Shown in pieces: positions 33,281 to 45,944 of a DNA stretch of 64,000 nt. How positions within the stretch are numbered: the first letter of the stretch is position 1; the number at the start of each line of letters is the position of its first letter. Both the position numbers and the translations under genes were made by a program. The notes under the pieces are model-generated. The model did no database searches. It saw only the letters and a list, made by a program, of their open reading frames with translations, and was not told the origin of the DNA. The stretch is from Patiria pectinifera (taxonomy: Eukaryota > Echinodermata > Asteroidea > Valvatida > Asterinidae), in contig CM057140.1 in the NCBI GenBank assembly GCA_029964075.1, forward strand, positions 7,396,643 to 7,460,642, read 5' to 3'.

Positions 33281-33545
33281 ATAACTTTTTCACAACTTTG
33301 CTAACTGCTTAGAATTATACATGTGTGTAATTGGTCTTTGTTTTTAATTGTTTTTTTTTTCTCTCTTTTTTTTCCCTGTTATTATTCGTCTGTTTTGTGT
33401 AATGGCATGCCTGATACAAGCTATGCTTTTAAGGTTTTGCCACCTCTAGTGGCCTTTATATGTTTAAGTACTTATATTACTTTTTCATTTCTGTCATGAA
33501 GAGGAAATAAATGTGATTTGTGAAATCGCAAAAAAAATAAAAAAA
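33281..33545 (+). other. Possible retroposed 3' end (AATAAA plus A-rich tail)
   Basis: The plus strand carries GAGGAAATAAATGTG followed ~20 bases later by an A-rich tail (33530-33553). This resembles the 3' end of a retroposed transcript or LINE. No source gene is recognised. Confidence 0.35.
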
Positions 33546-33887
33546 AATAAAAAATGCTGTGGTACTGTACCATTATGATGTGATGAATTTTTGATTGAAC
33601 CAAAAATAAGTGAGACCTTAACTATGTCCAAAGAGAAAAAAGTATCATTATAATTATAATTAAAAATATAATAATTGTAAAACTTTTAATACTACCACTT
33701 CTTTTACAACTACTACTACAGCAAATAATTATGTAATACACTCATGGGAAAGCAAGAGACACCATCTTAGAGTGAGTTATTGTAAATAGTCTATTAATGC
33801 ATTCAAATTGTTGAAACTGGCAAGTCTCAACTTGGTATGTGCTAACTAACAGTCATTTAACAACTTTCAATTAATAAGTAAAATTTA

Positions 33888-33953
33888 AAGGGAATATACA
33901 ACATTTGCTTTTGCTGTAACTTTTTTATGTTTGTAAATGTTGCATATTCCCTT
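33888..33953. repeat. Small palindrome with repeat-K ends
   Basis: AAAGGGAATATACAACATTT and its near-inverse (AAATGTTGCATATTCCCTTT) flank ~25 bases. The arms match the start of the repeat-K copies at 13651-13836 and 63512-63690. It lies ~110 bases past the UTP14 stop codon, in the presumptive 3' UTR. Confidence 0.8.
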
Positions 33954-34061
33954 TAACCCTGACCCACATCAGGTTTTTGTCGGTTGAAATGAGAATCTAG
34001 TCTATGGAATAGTCGCTTGCAAAGCAAGATTCCATGATACGGATGCAGATTCGGTGATTTA

Positions 34062-34331
34062 CTATTTTCTTTTTTCTTTTTGGGTTCCAAATTTACGTTG
34101 TTTCTCAATACTAGAACAACGATGTGTTGGGTTGGGTGCTTTCCTCTTCCTGGCTTTTTTGAAAGCATCAGCACTACTGATTGGCTCTATAATTGCTCCC
34201 ATCTTAGTTTTTACCTTTGCAACAGTGAGTTGCTTGAAAACTGATGGTGTGTTCCATGTGCTACCTACTGGTGCTCTGACACTTTGCTGGAATTGTTCTG
34301 AGGTACTGTAGGGAAAAGGTAACTGGTTCAC
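34062..34331 (-). CDS. UTP14: UTP14, last coding exon
   Basis: Encodes the C-terminal end of UTP14, a nucleolar component of the small-subunit (U3) processome needed for early 18S pre-rRNA cleavages, known in yeast to activate the helicase Dhr1. The frame reads VNQLPFPYSTSEQF, then APVGSTWNT, then FKQLTVAKV, and ends in a Lys/Arg-rich tail with a TAG at 34062-34064. The LPFP...QFE-like and P.GSTWN motifs are characteristic of the family C-terminus. A strong acceptor (AATTTTGTAG) precedes the GTG codon at 34331, so GTG is Val within the protein, not a start. Its phase 0 fits the donor at 52662 across an 18.3-kb intron. Open frames on the opposite strand are shadows. Confidence 0.92.
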   Translation of the reverse strand: MNQLPFPYSTSEQFQQSVRAPVGSTWNTPSVFKQLTVAKVKTKMGAIIEPISSADAFKKARKRKAPNPTHRCSSIEKQRKFGTQKEKRK

Positions 34332-34521
34332 CTACAAAATTAAAAAGAAATTACCACACAATCATACTATTAATGCATGTCTGGTAACACCGGAAGGGTC
34401 ACATGCCTTTGACATTTCAGCAGACACACCTTCAGTACATTATGATGCAATATACAAAAAAGTTTTATTATACGTTATCATATTGCTGAGATATGGTGGC
34501 CACAAAATTGTCTAATTAATT

Positions 34522-34660
34522 ATTAGGCCAAAAAAAAAAAGTCTCGGTTTTGAGACATCATCTTTCATTTAAAAAAAACCGGTTTCATTTTGCCGACGCG
34601 CATGGCTACGGCGACGTGCGTGCATACCAGAAACCGGAGTTTGTTTTTTTGGGCCTTAAT
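34522..34660. mobile_element. 139-bp MITE (GGCC-A-run family)
   Basis: The ends ATTAGGCCAAAAAAA and TTTTTTTGGGCCTTAAT are inverted. The interior has CTCGGTTTTGAG and paired CCGGTTT / AAACCGG. The end style matches the larger MITE at 5644-6016. It lies in the UTP14 intron ~190 bases upstream (gene sense) of the last exon. Confidence 0.7.
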
Positions 34661-35290
34661 GATGACATAACAATAGAACAATAGACTGCAAGGTAATGTG
34701 TTAATCAATATTTTTACATTTGAATGTCCACATTCATGCTGAGTTTAGTTTGATTTGTTTAATTGACTTCAATACAATGCAACATTCCCCTCATCCAGTA
34801 GACATCTGGACTCCAGTATGTAGAGAAACTGTATTTGAAATCAGTAAACTGGGATGAAAACAGCATTCATCTGCAGAACCTTTAAAAGCAAGTAACGCCA
34901 TGCCTACATGTATCTTCACTTTCAGGCCTTCATATCACTGCTAAATATTGGTTCCGGTTGCCATGTGTCATGTTAGATTCCAGTTGCCTTGGTTTTTCTA
35001 TTTCTTTTTTTCAGACATGCCAGATAATATGTGCTTCAACTACAAAATGTTCCGACAGTGGTTTTGAGACTGCCCTTTCATGCTTTACCAAACCCTCTTC
35101 CTGTTGATTTGCCAGTAGTCCATCGAGTATTGACAAGTTGTCGGAGAGCCTTATCCTCCACATCAGAAAGAACCACTCTCAAATCAACAGGTGCAAGCTA
35201 CATGTATTTTTGACAACTTTGGCTGTCAGAACCATGTTGTTTGATGCAGTTGCGAGCCACTTAACATGTAAAAAGACAAGAATACAAAAA
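34661..35290. other. Intron sequence without recognised features
   Basis: AT-rich UTP14 intron. Frames such as 35031-35213 have no motifs. Confidence 0.5.
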
Positions 35291-35580
35291 CTAGAGATTT
35301 GCATTTGTGGAGTTACAAATGCAGAGTGATTGAGTAGACAACTATTTTATTGAACGTTGCCCAGTTAAGTTGTAAATATTTTTGTCAGAACAGAAAAGGA
35401 TCAAGAAATTCAATCTTTGCAGTACAGCCACTTGTTTTGTTTTGAAAGTAAAATGCATCTTTTTGGAGTTATGAATTACAATACAGATATGTGTCTTTTT
35501 TTTTTTTACATGTACATGTTATTTCCGGTTTGATGGCGTCATCATTTAAAATGTTCAAAATGAGTACTGGTTCAGTTTAG
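35291..35580 (-). mobile_element. Helitron-like 3' terminal region
   Basis: On the minus strand it ends with hairpin GCATTTGT / ACAAATGC (35301-35322), a short spacer, and CTAG at 35291. The ~280 bases upstream match 52190-52468 (opposite orientation) and 6102-6330, including AACCGGAAATAAC and CAACTTAACTGG. Confidence 0.65.
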
Positions 35581-36624
35581 AGATGATACAAGTTAAATGA
35601 AATTTCGAAAATTTAGAAATTGTAACGATTGTTAAGTGTGCCTTATAGATACCATATAGATGTATTACTAACACCTTACTTTTGGTCTGATAATGTCATA
35701 TAATTTGGATGCCCAAGGTCAACATTTTACTTGCTATCATTCATTAGTCACAGATCCAACGATGGATTTCTTAAAATCCGCCCAAGCCACACCCTTCGCG
35801 CCCACTGCATGCCCCATTAAGGACCCGTAGCACAATAGCTCGTCCATTTTTTTTTTTAATAATCCTCAAAAAGGGAGGGATGGTAAACAGATGTGAGTGT
35901 TTTCTTACTAGAATGGAAAATCCCTTTGGATTTTAGGAATTCCATTACAGAAAACACTTCACCTCTGTTCACCTACATGTACATTTGCAGAGTAGCACCA
36001 AAAGACCCAAGGGAGGGAAGGGATGTCACAATATAGGTCCATATTTTGAAGGCCTCTATCTCCATAAATGCAGGTTCGATAAGGTTGAAACTTGGTATGT
36101 ACCTTAACCCGGATGTGTTATAGATGAAAATTGAAGTGACGTCACGATGACGTCATCATGGATCACATGACGTCACGTTAAAATTAATAGATTGAATCTT
36201 TGAAAATCAATATTAAAATCAACTGTGAGAGACCTGAACTTGACGTTTGCGGGAATGGAAAGAATAATCCAGGGTCTTCATTTTTTAGATTATGTGCAAA
36301 ATCACGTGACCCCCTCCTTCCGGTTGAAACCGGAAGTGCCTTGTAATTTAAAATTGGTGAAAGATGTGAACTTGCTTTCAACGATGTATGCTATGGCTAA
36401 GTTGTTACTTACAAACAACAATATAGTTATAGATGAAAATTGATGTGATGTCATCATGACGTCATCATGACGTCATCACGTCACATGTGACGTCATAATT
36501 CAAAGACATATATGAGAATGTAATCACATTATTATATGCCACCAGTTATAAACAGAACTATACATACTTCCTGGATGGAACTTATACTTGAAACTTTATA
36601 TGTCACATGTCACAAGTCACAAAA

Positions 36625-36850
36625 AATAACCGAAACAGCCCTGTGTTTGTCCACAACCATAAGTCTAGTTTCATGTAATTTCAGATTTTGAAAAACGCAT
36701 GATTTTTTGGCTGTTTCGGCAACCAGCCGATACAGCCTTTGTTTTTTCGTTAAGATTTTTTGGCTTTTCCGCTGAACAGCAGAAAAGCCTTTGTTTTTGT
36801 TCTGATTTTTTTTCTTTCTTCTTTTTGATCTTTTTGGGTCCACCCCAAAT
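36625..36850. repeat. Paired-hairpin module 1
   Basis: CCGAAACAGCCCTGTG, a TTTGT / ACAA stem and CTAG at 36664, then after a short gap hairpin GGCTGTTTCGGC / GCCGATACAGCC (36710-36742), TTTGTTTTTTCGTT, a second hairpin GGCTTTTCCGCTG / CAGCAGAAAAGCC, and a T-run. Confidence 0.75.
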
Positions 36851-38689
36851 CCCATTGACTTTGTACATGTTTTTGGTGTGACCCACTTTTGACCTAAAAC
36901 AAAGTCCTATTCCAATGAAACTTATCTCAGGTAAAGTATAGTGAACTTGTGTCTCGAAGAGTGACATCATGATTACGTCATCGTGGGTCACGTGACGTCA
37001 TCACAAACGTGCATATTTTGAAGGACTATATCTACAGAACTGTAAGTCCGATTGGGTTGAAACTCGGTATATTGGTAGACCGGGATGTGTTATAGGTAAA
37101 AATTTAAGTGACGTCATGATGACGTCATCGTGAAATTTAATATAATTTTTTGATTTTTTGGAGGTTTAAGCCATATCTCACGAACGCAACATGCAAAATT
37201 TAAATTCTTTTTGCATTATGTTTGTTAGGTAACATGTGTTTGCCCAACATTTAGAAAAAAGTGTGACGTGAAGATGATGTCAACAAAAATGCCATTTTTG
37301 AAAACACATATAAGGAAAGGCCCAATCGTCATGAAACTTGGTGGACAGGTTGATGGTGTCACGATTATGCAAAATCTTAAATGACGTCACCATGACGTCA
37401 TTGGGTGATTTTTTAATAATTTTTTAACCCTGCGCAGCATTTACAAAAAAACTTTACAACAACTCGTCAACTGCTGCCCTCTGGGCAGCAGGTACATGTA
37501 CTTTCCCGCACTACGCAAGACCCTATTCATAGCAATACAACAAACAAGACATATGTTTGTGGACAAACATAGAGCTGTTTTGGCATGATGATTTTTTATT
37601 ATACGTCCCTGACTATGCGCATGCATGAACATAAAATCTGTCAAAGTTAGCCGAAAATCGGCTAAAACGGTCACTGTGATGTGGCCAGGATTTGACCCCG
37701 GCAACACGTACTCTGCAGGCTGACTGACATACTATGTAGGTACGATGTACGTGTATGTACATACAGACGTTCTGTGCATGTTTTAGAGCAGAGGTATTGT
37801 CAGCCTGAAGTTTTAAACGTGCGCAGGGCATGTCCGAGTTCACTTATTGCCTCGAAGCTTTGAAATGTTTAAGACCTACACTTAAATCGACAATTAAATT
37901 AAAAACTAACATAAAAAACTGCCATGGTTGATTTTTCAGGAATTTTCAAATGAAAAAGGGTCTTCGTATTATAACTTCCGGTCTGATGACGTCATTCGCC
38001 TAAAACTTCCCACACGTCTTAAGTGGGTCAAGGTCATCATATACACCAATATTTAGGCGATTCCGACAAACTTTGCCACAGACATCTATTCAAAATACAG
38101 TTTTGCAAATTTTCAACTTGTCGGTAGAGGGCGCTCGAAGATTGCATGACGTCATTGGTAGATGATTTGAAGAATACTTTTAGCCAAAAGACTAACACCG
38201 TTAAAAGCAAGTTCATATCTATTACCATTTTTAAATAATAAGCCACTTTCGGTTTTGGCCTTTTTCGACCGGAAGCAAGGGTCACGTGATTTCACGCACA
38301 CTGAATGAAATAAAGACCTCAACCTACTCTACCACTTGCCGGTAACAGAATGCTGCGGACGCGTACGGTTGATTTCTTATGCATTTTTAAATATTAAAAG
38401 TGTCACAATTCAATTGCCTATAAATACACACCGGATGACGTCATCATGGCGTCATCATTACACAATGTTGTTTGAATTAGGGTCTTTGCTTGGACAAAGA
38501 TTGGTGCAAATTAATTACTGGCAAAGAGCCACAAAATGCCCTTTGAAAATCGACAATTTTTTTTTATTTCTGGGTACAAAGTCTATGGGAAATATTAAAT
38601 ATTCAAAATTCTATAATAAATTAGTCGCACATCTTCAGATGCTGGTCTAAGTGTGTGCCGAGTATAAAGTCAATCGGATTGATTTTATT

Positions 38690-38840
38690 GCCCAAAGTGC
38701 CTTCCACTGTAAAAACATGTACAAATGCTATGGGGAATGGCTGAAAAAGAAGAGAAAAAAAATAAAATAAAAAAATAAAAATCTTAACGAAAACAAAGGC
38801 TGTTTCTGCAAAAGTGCCGAAACAGCCAAAAAGCCACGTG
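38690..38840. repeat. Paired-hairpin module 2 (reverse orientation)
   Basis: Reverse-oriented copy: A-run, CTTAACGAAAACAAAGGC, then hairpin GGCTGTTTCTGC / GCCGAAACAGCC. Preceded by TGTACAAATGCTATGGG, the inverse of the CCCATAGCATTTGTACA phrase that follows other modules. Confidence 0.7.
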
Positions 38841-39999
38841 CCAGACAGTGTCCAGACAGTTGCCAGACTGTGCGCTGGAAAGATAATTGACTGGCGGCTG
38901 TGGTATGCAGTTATGAAGGGAGATGACTGTGTCAAGTTACAGGTCTTTGGTGATGTTTCAATGAGACTTGGCAGGAGGCCTGGTCGAAAGTTTGTTGACA
39001 CGGCCTGGGCGTAGCCCTGGCTGCAAAGTTCATTGAACCAGCTGATTTGGCAAGGGTTGAATGAGGATTAGATAGGAGGTGAACGTTATTGGCCCTCAAT
39101 TTTATTTTTTTTTCCAAAAAATTCAGTTACCTGGGGCCCAAAAGGTAGCAGGTCACTCTGCGCAGGGTTAAATATTTAAAAGGTTATTACACTTACAAAA
39201 TTTTACACTTTGTTTCATTAGATTAACGTCAAACTTGGTGCACATCAAGACAACAATAACAAATATGTGCACTGACCGATATTGTTACGATGACGTCATC
39301 ATGGGACACGTGACGTCATCACAAACATGCATATTTTGAAGTCCTATATCTACAGAACAGTAAGTCTGATTGGGTTGAAACTCGGTATGTCGGTAGACCA
39401 GCATTTGTTATAGATAAAAAATGAGGTGACGTCATGATGACGTGCGATTTTATACGAATTTTAGAATTCTTGGACCTTTAAACCGTATCTCACGAACGCA
39501 ACATGCAAAATTCAAAATTCCTTTTGTATATGGTTTGTTAGGTAATAGGTATGTACACAATTTTTTTTTAAAGTTTGTGACGTCACGATGACGTCATCAA
39601 AAACGCGAATTTCCAAAACACATATAACGGAAATTCCCATCGTCATGAAACTTTGTGGATAGGTGGATAATGTCACAAGTATGCACAATTTGAAATGACG
39701 TCCCCATGATGTATCGGTTGATATTTTTATGATTTTTCTTTAATATGTAAGATTTTATTCCGCTTACAAAATTTAACACCTTCTTTCATGGGATTTACGT
39801 CAAACTTGTTGCACATCAAGACCACAATGAAAACATGTGCACTGACAAGTGTTGTTACGATGACGTCATCGCGGGACATGTGACGTCATGTTAAAAGGTG
39901 TAAATTTTAAAGCTCTAGGCCTATAATGTGAAGAATTTAGTCCTGTAACTACGGTATCTTCTTGCATATGGACAAAACACCCCCCCCCAAAAAAAAATG

Positions 40000-40285
40000 T
40001 TCCTATGTTCTGTTAATCTAACAGAAATAGCTCTGGTTTTTTGGCTGTTTCGGCAACCAGCCGAAACAGCCTTTGTTTTCGTTTTTTTTTTTTTGTTGGC
40101 TTTTCCGCAGAATAGTGAAAAAGCCTTTGTTTTTGTTCTATTTTTTTTTTTAGCTGTTCCCAATTTGTTTTCGTTAAAGTTTTTTTTTTCCTTTTTTTGG
40201 CTTTTTCGCAAAATTTGCGAAAAAGCCTTTCTTCTTGTTCTGATTTTTTTTTTTTTTTTTTTTTTCGCCCAAAATCCCATAGACT
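40000..40285. repeat. Paired-hairpin module 3
   Basis: TTCTGTTAATCTAACAGAA hairpin and CTCTGG, then GGCTGTTTCGGC / GCCGAAACAGCC, TTTGTTTTCGTT, a T-run, GGCTTTTCCGC / GTGAAAAAGCC, another T-run and GGCTTTTTCGC / GCGAAAAAGCC, then long T-runs and CCCATAGACTTGTACACG. Confidence 0.8.
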
Positions 40286-41539
40286 TGTACACGATTTTGC
40301 TGTGCAGCACTTTTGGCAATAATCTTTGTCAGACATCATTCAAAGATGGCATAAGCATAGTCCCTATAGCAAAGATGTGTCCCGAAGATTGACGTCATGG
40401 TGACGTCATCGACTAATTTATTATAGATTTTTGAATATTTAATTTTTCCCATAGACTTTGTACACAAAATTTAAGAAAAAAATGTCGATTTTCTAAGGGC
40501 ATTTTCGACTCTTTGCCAGTAATTCATTTACACCACTATTTGTCCAAGCAAAGATCCTAATTCAAACAACATTGTGTAATGATGACGTCATCAGGTGTTT
40601 ATTTATAGGCAATTAAATTGTGACACTTTTAATATTTAAAAATGCATAAGAAATCAACCGTACGCATCCGCAGCATTCTGTTGCCGGCAAATGGTAGAGT
40701 AGGTTGAGGTCTTTATTTCATTCAGTGTGCGTGAAATCACGTGACCCTTGCTTCTGGTCGAAAAAGGCCAAAACCGGAAGTGGCTTATATTTTAAAAGCG
40801 GTAATAGATATGAACTTGCTTTTAACAGTGTTAGTCACTTGGCCGATAGTATTCTTCAAATCATCTACCGATGACGTCATGCAATCTTCGAGCGCCCTCT
40901 AGCAACAGGTTGAAAATGCTTTAAAATGTATTTTGAATAGATGTCTGTGGCGAAGTTTGTCGGAATCGTCTAAATATTGGTGTATATGATGACCTTGATC
41001 CACTTAAGACGTGTGCGAAGTTTTAGGCGTATGACGTCATCAGATCGGAAGTTATAATGAAAAGACTCTTTTTTCTTTGAAACTTCCTGAAAAATCAACC
41101 ATGGCAGTTTTTATATTTGTTTTTACTTTAATTGTTGATTAAAGGGTAGGTCTAAAATGTTTTCAAGTTTCGAGGCGATAAGCGAACTCGAACATACCCT
41201 GCGCACGCTTAAAACTTCAGGTTGACAATACCTCTGCTTCAAAACATGCACAGGACGTCCACAATGTACATGTACATGCACGTACGTTGTACATAGGCAC
41301 ATACATGTACATCGTATGTCAGTCAGCCTGCAGCACACGTGTTGCTGAGGTCAAATCCTGTCCCTAGTGACCGTTTTAGCCGATTTTCGGCTAACTTTGA
41401 CAGATTTTATGTTCATGCATGCGCATAGACAGGGACGTATTATAGCACTTTTGGCATTAATCTTTGTCAGACATCATTGAAAGTTGGCATAAGCATAGTC
41501 CCTATAGCCAAGATGTGTCCCGTAGAGTGACATCATGGT

Positions 41540-43570
41540 GACATCATCAAGTGATTTATTATGGATTATGAATAATTAATTTTTCTCATAGACTTTGTAC
41601 ACAGCTTTCTCCACAAGTCTTTCCCTATACAACACTGATATATCTTACTGAGTAGTTCTGAACTTCGGCCGAAAATTACTATGAGAAGGAAAAAGAAATC
41701 GTGTTTTTTACGCCTGTCATTTGATTGAAAATATTCCCAAGAGTTAGAATAGCAATTAACAGGCCTTGAATTTGGGAATTTTTAGGGCAAGGCCACTTTG
41801 GCCTTGAATGGAGCAAAATTATAGAGGGCACCAAGGCCAGTCGGGAGGGCACCAAGGCCAAACTAATATCTGCAGAAGGGGCACAGAGGCCGGCTAAAAA
41901 AAATGCGCATTTATATTAGCGATCATGTAGTTTAGGGCCCCCCTTTAGTTTCGATCAAATTTGAGCCAAAGGTGTTTTTATCATTCAAAAATGTACCTTT
42001 TAAACCTAAAGCAGACTTCTCTCAGCTTATATTGCACCTGTTTTGTAATTTTGAACACTTTTTGGGGATAGAAATTACGTTTTTTAAAGCAGTTTTATGG
42101 TTGGTGACGTGCGATCACCATCTCTATTTTCGTGTTGCGTTTTTTCGTTGTCGTTTTCCCTCCAAATTCCCCTCAAAATTTGAAACCCTTCCCTCTATCT
42201 ACGTGTATAACCTACCTGCATGTTCTTAATGTGGATTAAAAGTTGATTTTGTTCTCTTAGGGAATCAGGCCCATAATTAATACACGATAGCCGTTTACAA
42301 TGTCCGCTTTCAACAATCGGAATTCGGAACGCCATGTGCACGTGTGTTTTGACTATGCCCCAAGCTCGTTTGCCTCGTACACGAACATCAATGCGTTCTG
42401 TACCGCGCATGCAAGCACTGGGAAAAAGAAAGTCGGTTGACTGCACGTAAGATCTGCCGTACGTACTCCTGCCGGTGTGTATGTGTACTGACATACATTT
42501 TTGCGGCGGGGGTGTCGCTACTTGAAGTATCGGCACATACAGGAACTGGAGATTCAGTTGTCAGTGTACGTACGTATGTACAGTACGTACGTGTGTGCAT
42601 CGTACTGTGGGGAATCCCCGGCGTTTGGCCGGCCGGCCACGGCCGTACTGCGCGCGTGTGATTGATTCAGCGAGATATTAAGACAACTGATTGGGCTGGC
42701 ATGGCATCGAAATACATTGTCAATTTGTGGAAAAACAACTGGAATCAAGGATTGTAGTGGTTTTAATAGGCTGAAGCATGTTTTTGCAAAAAGGGCATGA
42801 CGGCCAAGGTAATTATGGGCAAGGCAAAACTGGCCGTGAAGACAGGGATTTTTTGTGGGGCACCTCAGCCAGTAAGAAGGCAACGACGGCACTGGCCGTC
42901 GTGGCCATCGTTCAATTCAAGCCCTGAATTAATATTTTATAAAAATGTTTCAGTTTAAAGGCAAATCACGTATTTAAAGGTGCAGTTTTTCTGCTGTGGG
43001 ATTTTTAACCTATTGACTTTGTACACATTTTCAAGCCACCATTTTTATAACTTGGCGATCTGGAATCGTCGTCAAAGTTACAGCCAAGGAAGACCCTCAT
43101 ACAAAAATTATGCCAAGACTATGACATCATGATGACGTCATCATCAAGTGATTTATTATGGATTCATGAATAATTAATTTTTCTCATAGACTTTGTACAC
43201 AGCTTTCTCCACAAGTCTTTTCCTATACAACACTGATATATCTTACTGAGTAGTTCTGAACTTTGGCAGACAATTACTATGAGAAGGAAAAAGAAATCAT
43301 ATTTTTTTTACGTTTGCCAATTGATTGAAAATATTCCCAAGAGTCAGAATATCAAGTAATATTTTATAAAAATGTTTCAGTTTAAAGACAAATCACGTAT
43401 TTAAAGGTGCAGTTTTTCTGCTGTGGAATTTTTAACCCATTGACTTTGTTCACGTTTTCAAGCCACCATTTTTATAACTTAGCGATCTGGAATCGTCATC
43501 AAAGTTACAGCCAAGGAAGACCCTCATACAAAAGTTATGCCAAGACTATGACGTCACGATGACGTCATCA
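41540..43570. repeat. ~430-bp tandem duplication, first copy split by an insertion
   Basis: 41540-41759 plus 42927-43140 matches 43141-43570 (shared TGATTTATTATGGATT, TTTGTACACAGCTTTCTCC, TTTTATAAAAATGTTTCAG and GTATTTAAAGGTGCAG). The second copy provides the unoccupied site for the element at 41760-42926. Confidence 0.82.
41760..42926. mobile_element. 1.17-kb TIR element with AATTAA target duplication
   Basis: The ends are CAGGCCTTGAATTT and the inverse of CAGGGCTTGAATTGA. Flanking AATTAA hexamers (41754-41759 and 42927-42932) and the paralogous empty site near 43355 (AAGTAA) define the insertion exactly. The CAGGG-type terminus is hAT-like, though hAT usually makes 8-bp duplications. GGCC-rich subterminal repeats (AAGGCCA, TGGCCGT) are scattered near both ends. 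No transposase frame is recognised. Confidence 0.82.
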
Positions 43571-44279
43571 CCTAATTTTTTATTGATTTTTGAAAATTCA
43601 CGTGCATATTGTGAAGCCTTATATCTACAGAAAGGTAAGTCCGATTGGGTTGAAACTTGGTATGTGGCTATACCGGGATGTGTTATAGGTTAAAGATGAG
43701 GTGACGTCATGATGACGTCATCCTGAGATTTTATATGAATATTTGATTTTTTGGACCTTTTAGCCATATCTCCCGAACGCAACATGCAAAATGCAAAATT
43801 TCTCTTTTGCATTTGGTCTGTCAGGTAATAGGTATTCGCACAAAACTTGAAAAATGTGTGACGTCATCATGACGTCATCAAAATGCGATTTTTCAAAACT
43901 CATATAAGGAGAGGTCCAATTGTCATGAAACTTGGTGGGTAGGTAGATAATCGTACTAGTACGCAAAGTCCGAAGTGACGTCACGATGACGTCGTCGTTT
44001 GTTTTTTATGATTTGTTAAATATTTATAATTTTATTCTGCTTCCAAAAATTGCCCACTTTCTTTTATCGGATTGACATTAAACTTGGTTCAAACCAAGAC
44101 CACAATGACAAAATGTGCATTGAGAAGGGTTTTAAAGATGACGTCATTGCAGGGCATGTGACGTCATGTGATAAAATTATATTTTAGGAATTATTCTAAG
44201 CATTTTGAACAACCTTTAACTGCATGAAGCACTCTGAAAAGTGACTGCAAAAACACCAACAAAACAAATATTTGTAAAA

Positions 44280-44400
44280 TGCGAAAAAGCCCTGTGTTCT
44301 GTTTGCAAACAGACATACAGCTCTGGTTTTTCTTCTTTTTGATCTTTTTGGGTCCACCCCAAATCCCATTGACTTTGTACACGTTTTTGGTGTGACCCAC
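44280..44400. repeat. Paired-hairpin module 4 (partial)
   Basis: GCGAAAAAGCCCTGTG, hairpin TCTGTTTGCAAACAGA, CATACAGCTCTGG, then directly the downstream GGGTCCACCCCAAATCCC phrase. The GGCTGTTTCGGC hairpin is missing. Confidence 0.7.
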
Positions 44401-45454
44401 TTTTGACCTAAAACAAAGTCCTATTCCAATGAAACTTGTCTCAGGTAAAGACCCTATAGTGAAGTTGTGTCTCGAAGAGTGACGTCATGATTACGTCATC
44501 GTGGGTCACGTGACGTCATCACAAACGTGCATATTTTGAAGGACTATATCTACAGAACTGTAAGTCTGATTGGGTTGAAACTCGGTATGTTGGTAGACCG
44601 TGTTGTGTTATAGGTAAAAATTGAGGTGACGTCATGATGACGTCATCGGTTGAGTTTTTATGAATTTTAAAAATATTTAGAATTTTATTACACTTACAAA
44701 ATTGTACACTTTGTTTTATTGGATTAACGTCAAACTTAGTGCACATCAAGACGACAATAACAAATATGTCCACTGACCGGTATTGTTATGATGACGTCAT
44801 CATGGGACACGTGACGTCATCACAAACGTACATATTTTGAAGTCTTATATGTACAGAACAGTAAGTCTGATTGGGCTGAGTCTCGGTATGTCGGTAGACC
44901 AGCATTTGTTGTAGATAAAAAATGAGGTGACGTCATAATGATGTAATCGTGCGATTTTATATGAATTTTTGAATTTTTGGACCTTTAAGCCATATCTCAC
45001 GAACGCAACATGCAAAATTCAAAGTTCCTTTTGTATTTAGTTTGTTAGGTAATAGGTATATACCCAAAAAAAATTTAATTTGTGACGCCACGATGACATC
45101 GTCAAAAACGCGAATTTTCAAAACACATATAACAGAAGTTCCCATCGTCCTGAAACTTTGTGGATAGGTAGATAATATCACAAGAATGTACAATTCGAAA
45201 TGACGTTACCATGACGTTATCGGTTGATATTTGTATGATATTTTAATATTTAAGATTTTATTCAGCTTACAAAATTTTACACCTTCTTTCAAGACCCCAA
45301 TGAAAACATGTGCATTGACAAGTGTTTACGATGACGGGGACATATGACGTCATGTTAAAAGGTGTAAATTTTAAAGTCCTATATGTATGTGAAGAATTTA
45401 CTCCTGTACTAAACTACGGTATCTTGTTGCATATGGACAAAACACCCCCCCCCC

Positions 45455-45640
45455 AAAAAAAAAACCCAGAAAAGCCCTATGTTCTGTTCATCGAACAGCA
45501 TAGCTCTAGTTTTCTGGGGTTTTTTTCTTTTTGGCTTTTTTGCTATTCAGCGAAAAAGCCTTTGTTTCTGTTCTGATTTTTTTCTTTCTCCCTACTTTCT
45601 TCTTTTTGTTCCATGCAAAATCCCATAGACTTTGTACACG
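45455..45640. repeat. Paired-hairpin module 5
   Basis: AGAAAAGCCCTATGTTC, TTCTGTTCATCGAACAG-like stem, CATAGCTCTAG, then GGCTTTTTTGCT / AGCGAAAAAGCC, TTTGTTTCTG, T-run and CCCATAGACTTTGTACACG. Confidence 0.75.
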
Positions 45641-45944
45641 ATTTTTGTACACGCCACTTTTGGCATTGAACTTCGTCACACATCATTCAAATTAAGCGTA
45701 TGCATTGGCCTTATGGCAAAGTTGTGTCCCGAAGACTGACGTCATGATTACTTCATCACAAATTCTGCTTCCAAAATTGCACACTTCCTTTCATCGGATT
45801 GACTATAAACTTGGTTTGTTAGGTAGTAGGTATTTGCACAAAATTTTGAATAGTGTATGACGTCATTTATTTTGTGTATTTTTTTAATACACATATAAGG
45901 AAAGGTCCGATCATGCCGATCGTCATGAAACTTGTTGGGTTAAA

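Larger units (their letters stand above)
37598..41444. mobile_element. 3.85-kb element with ~950-bp inverted arms
   Basis: 37598-about 38545 is the inverse of about 40500-41444. Shared landmarks are ATACGTCCCTG at both outer ends, TAGCCGAAAATCGGCTAAAA, ATTCGCCTAAAACTTC, TCACGTGATTTCACGCACACTG, and CCTACTCTACCA.TTGCCGG. The centre (38545-40500) holds two paired-hairpin modules and more TGACGTCA repeats. No transposase is recognised. Confidence 0.82.

Noticed and set aside
34054-34311. 85-codon plus-strand frame
   Set aside because: It is antisense to the UTP14 last exon, whose homology and splice site are convincing.
40040-40285. Intrinsic transcription terminators (hairpin plus T-run)
   Set aside because: The shape looks bacterial, but the setting is a repeat-filled animal intron; better read as transposon end structures.
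39921-40392. Lys- and Phe-rich frames of 108-132 codons on both strands
   Set aside because: Produced by long A/T runs and hairpins of the paired-hairpin modules.
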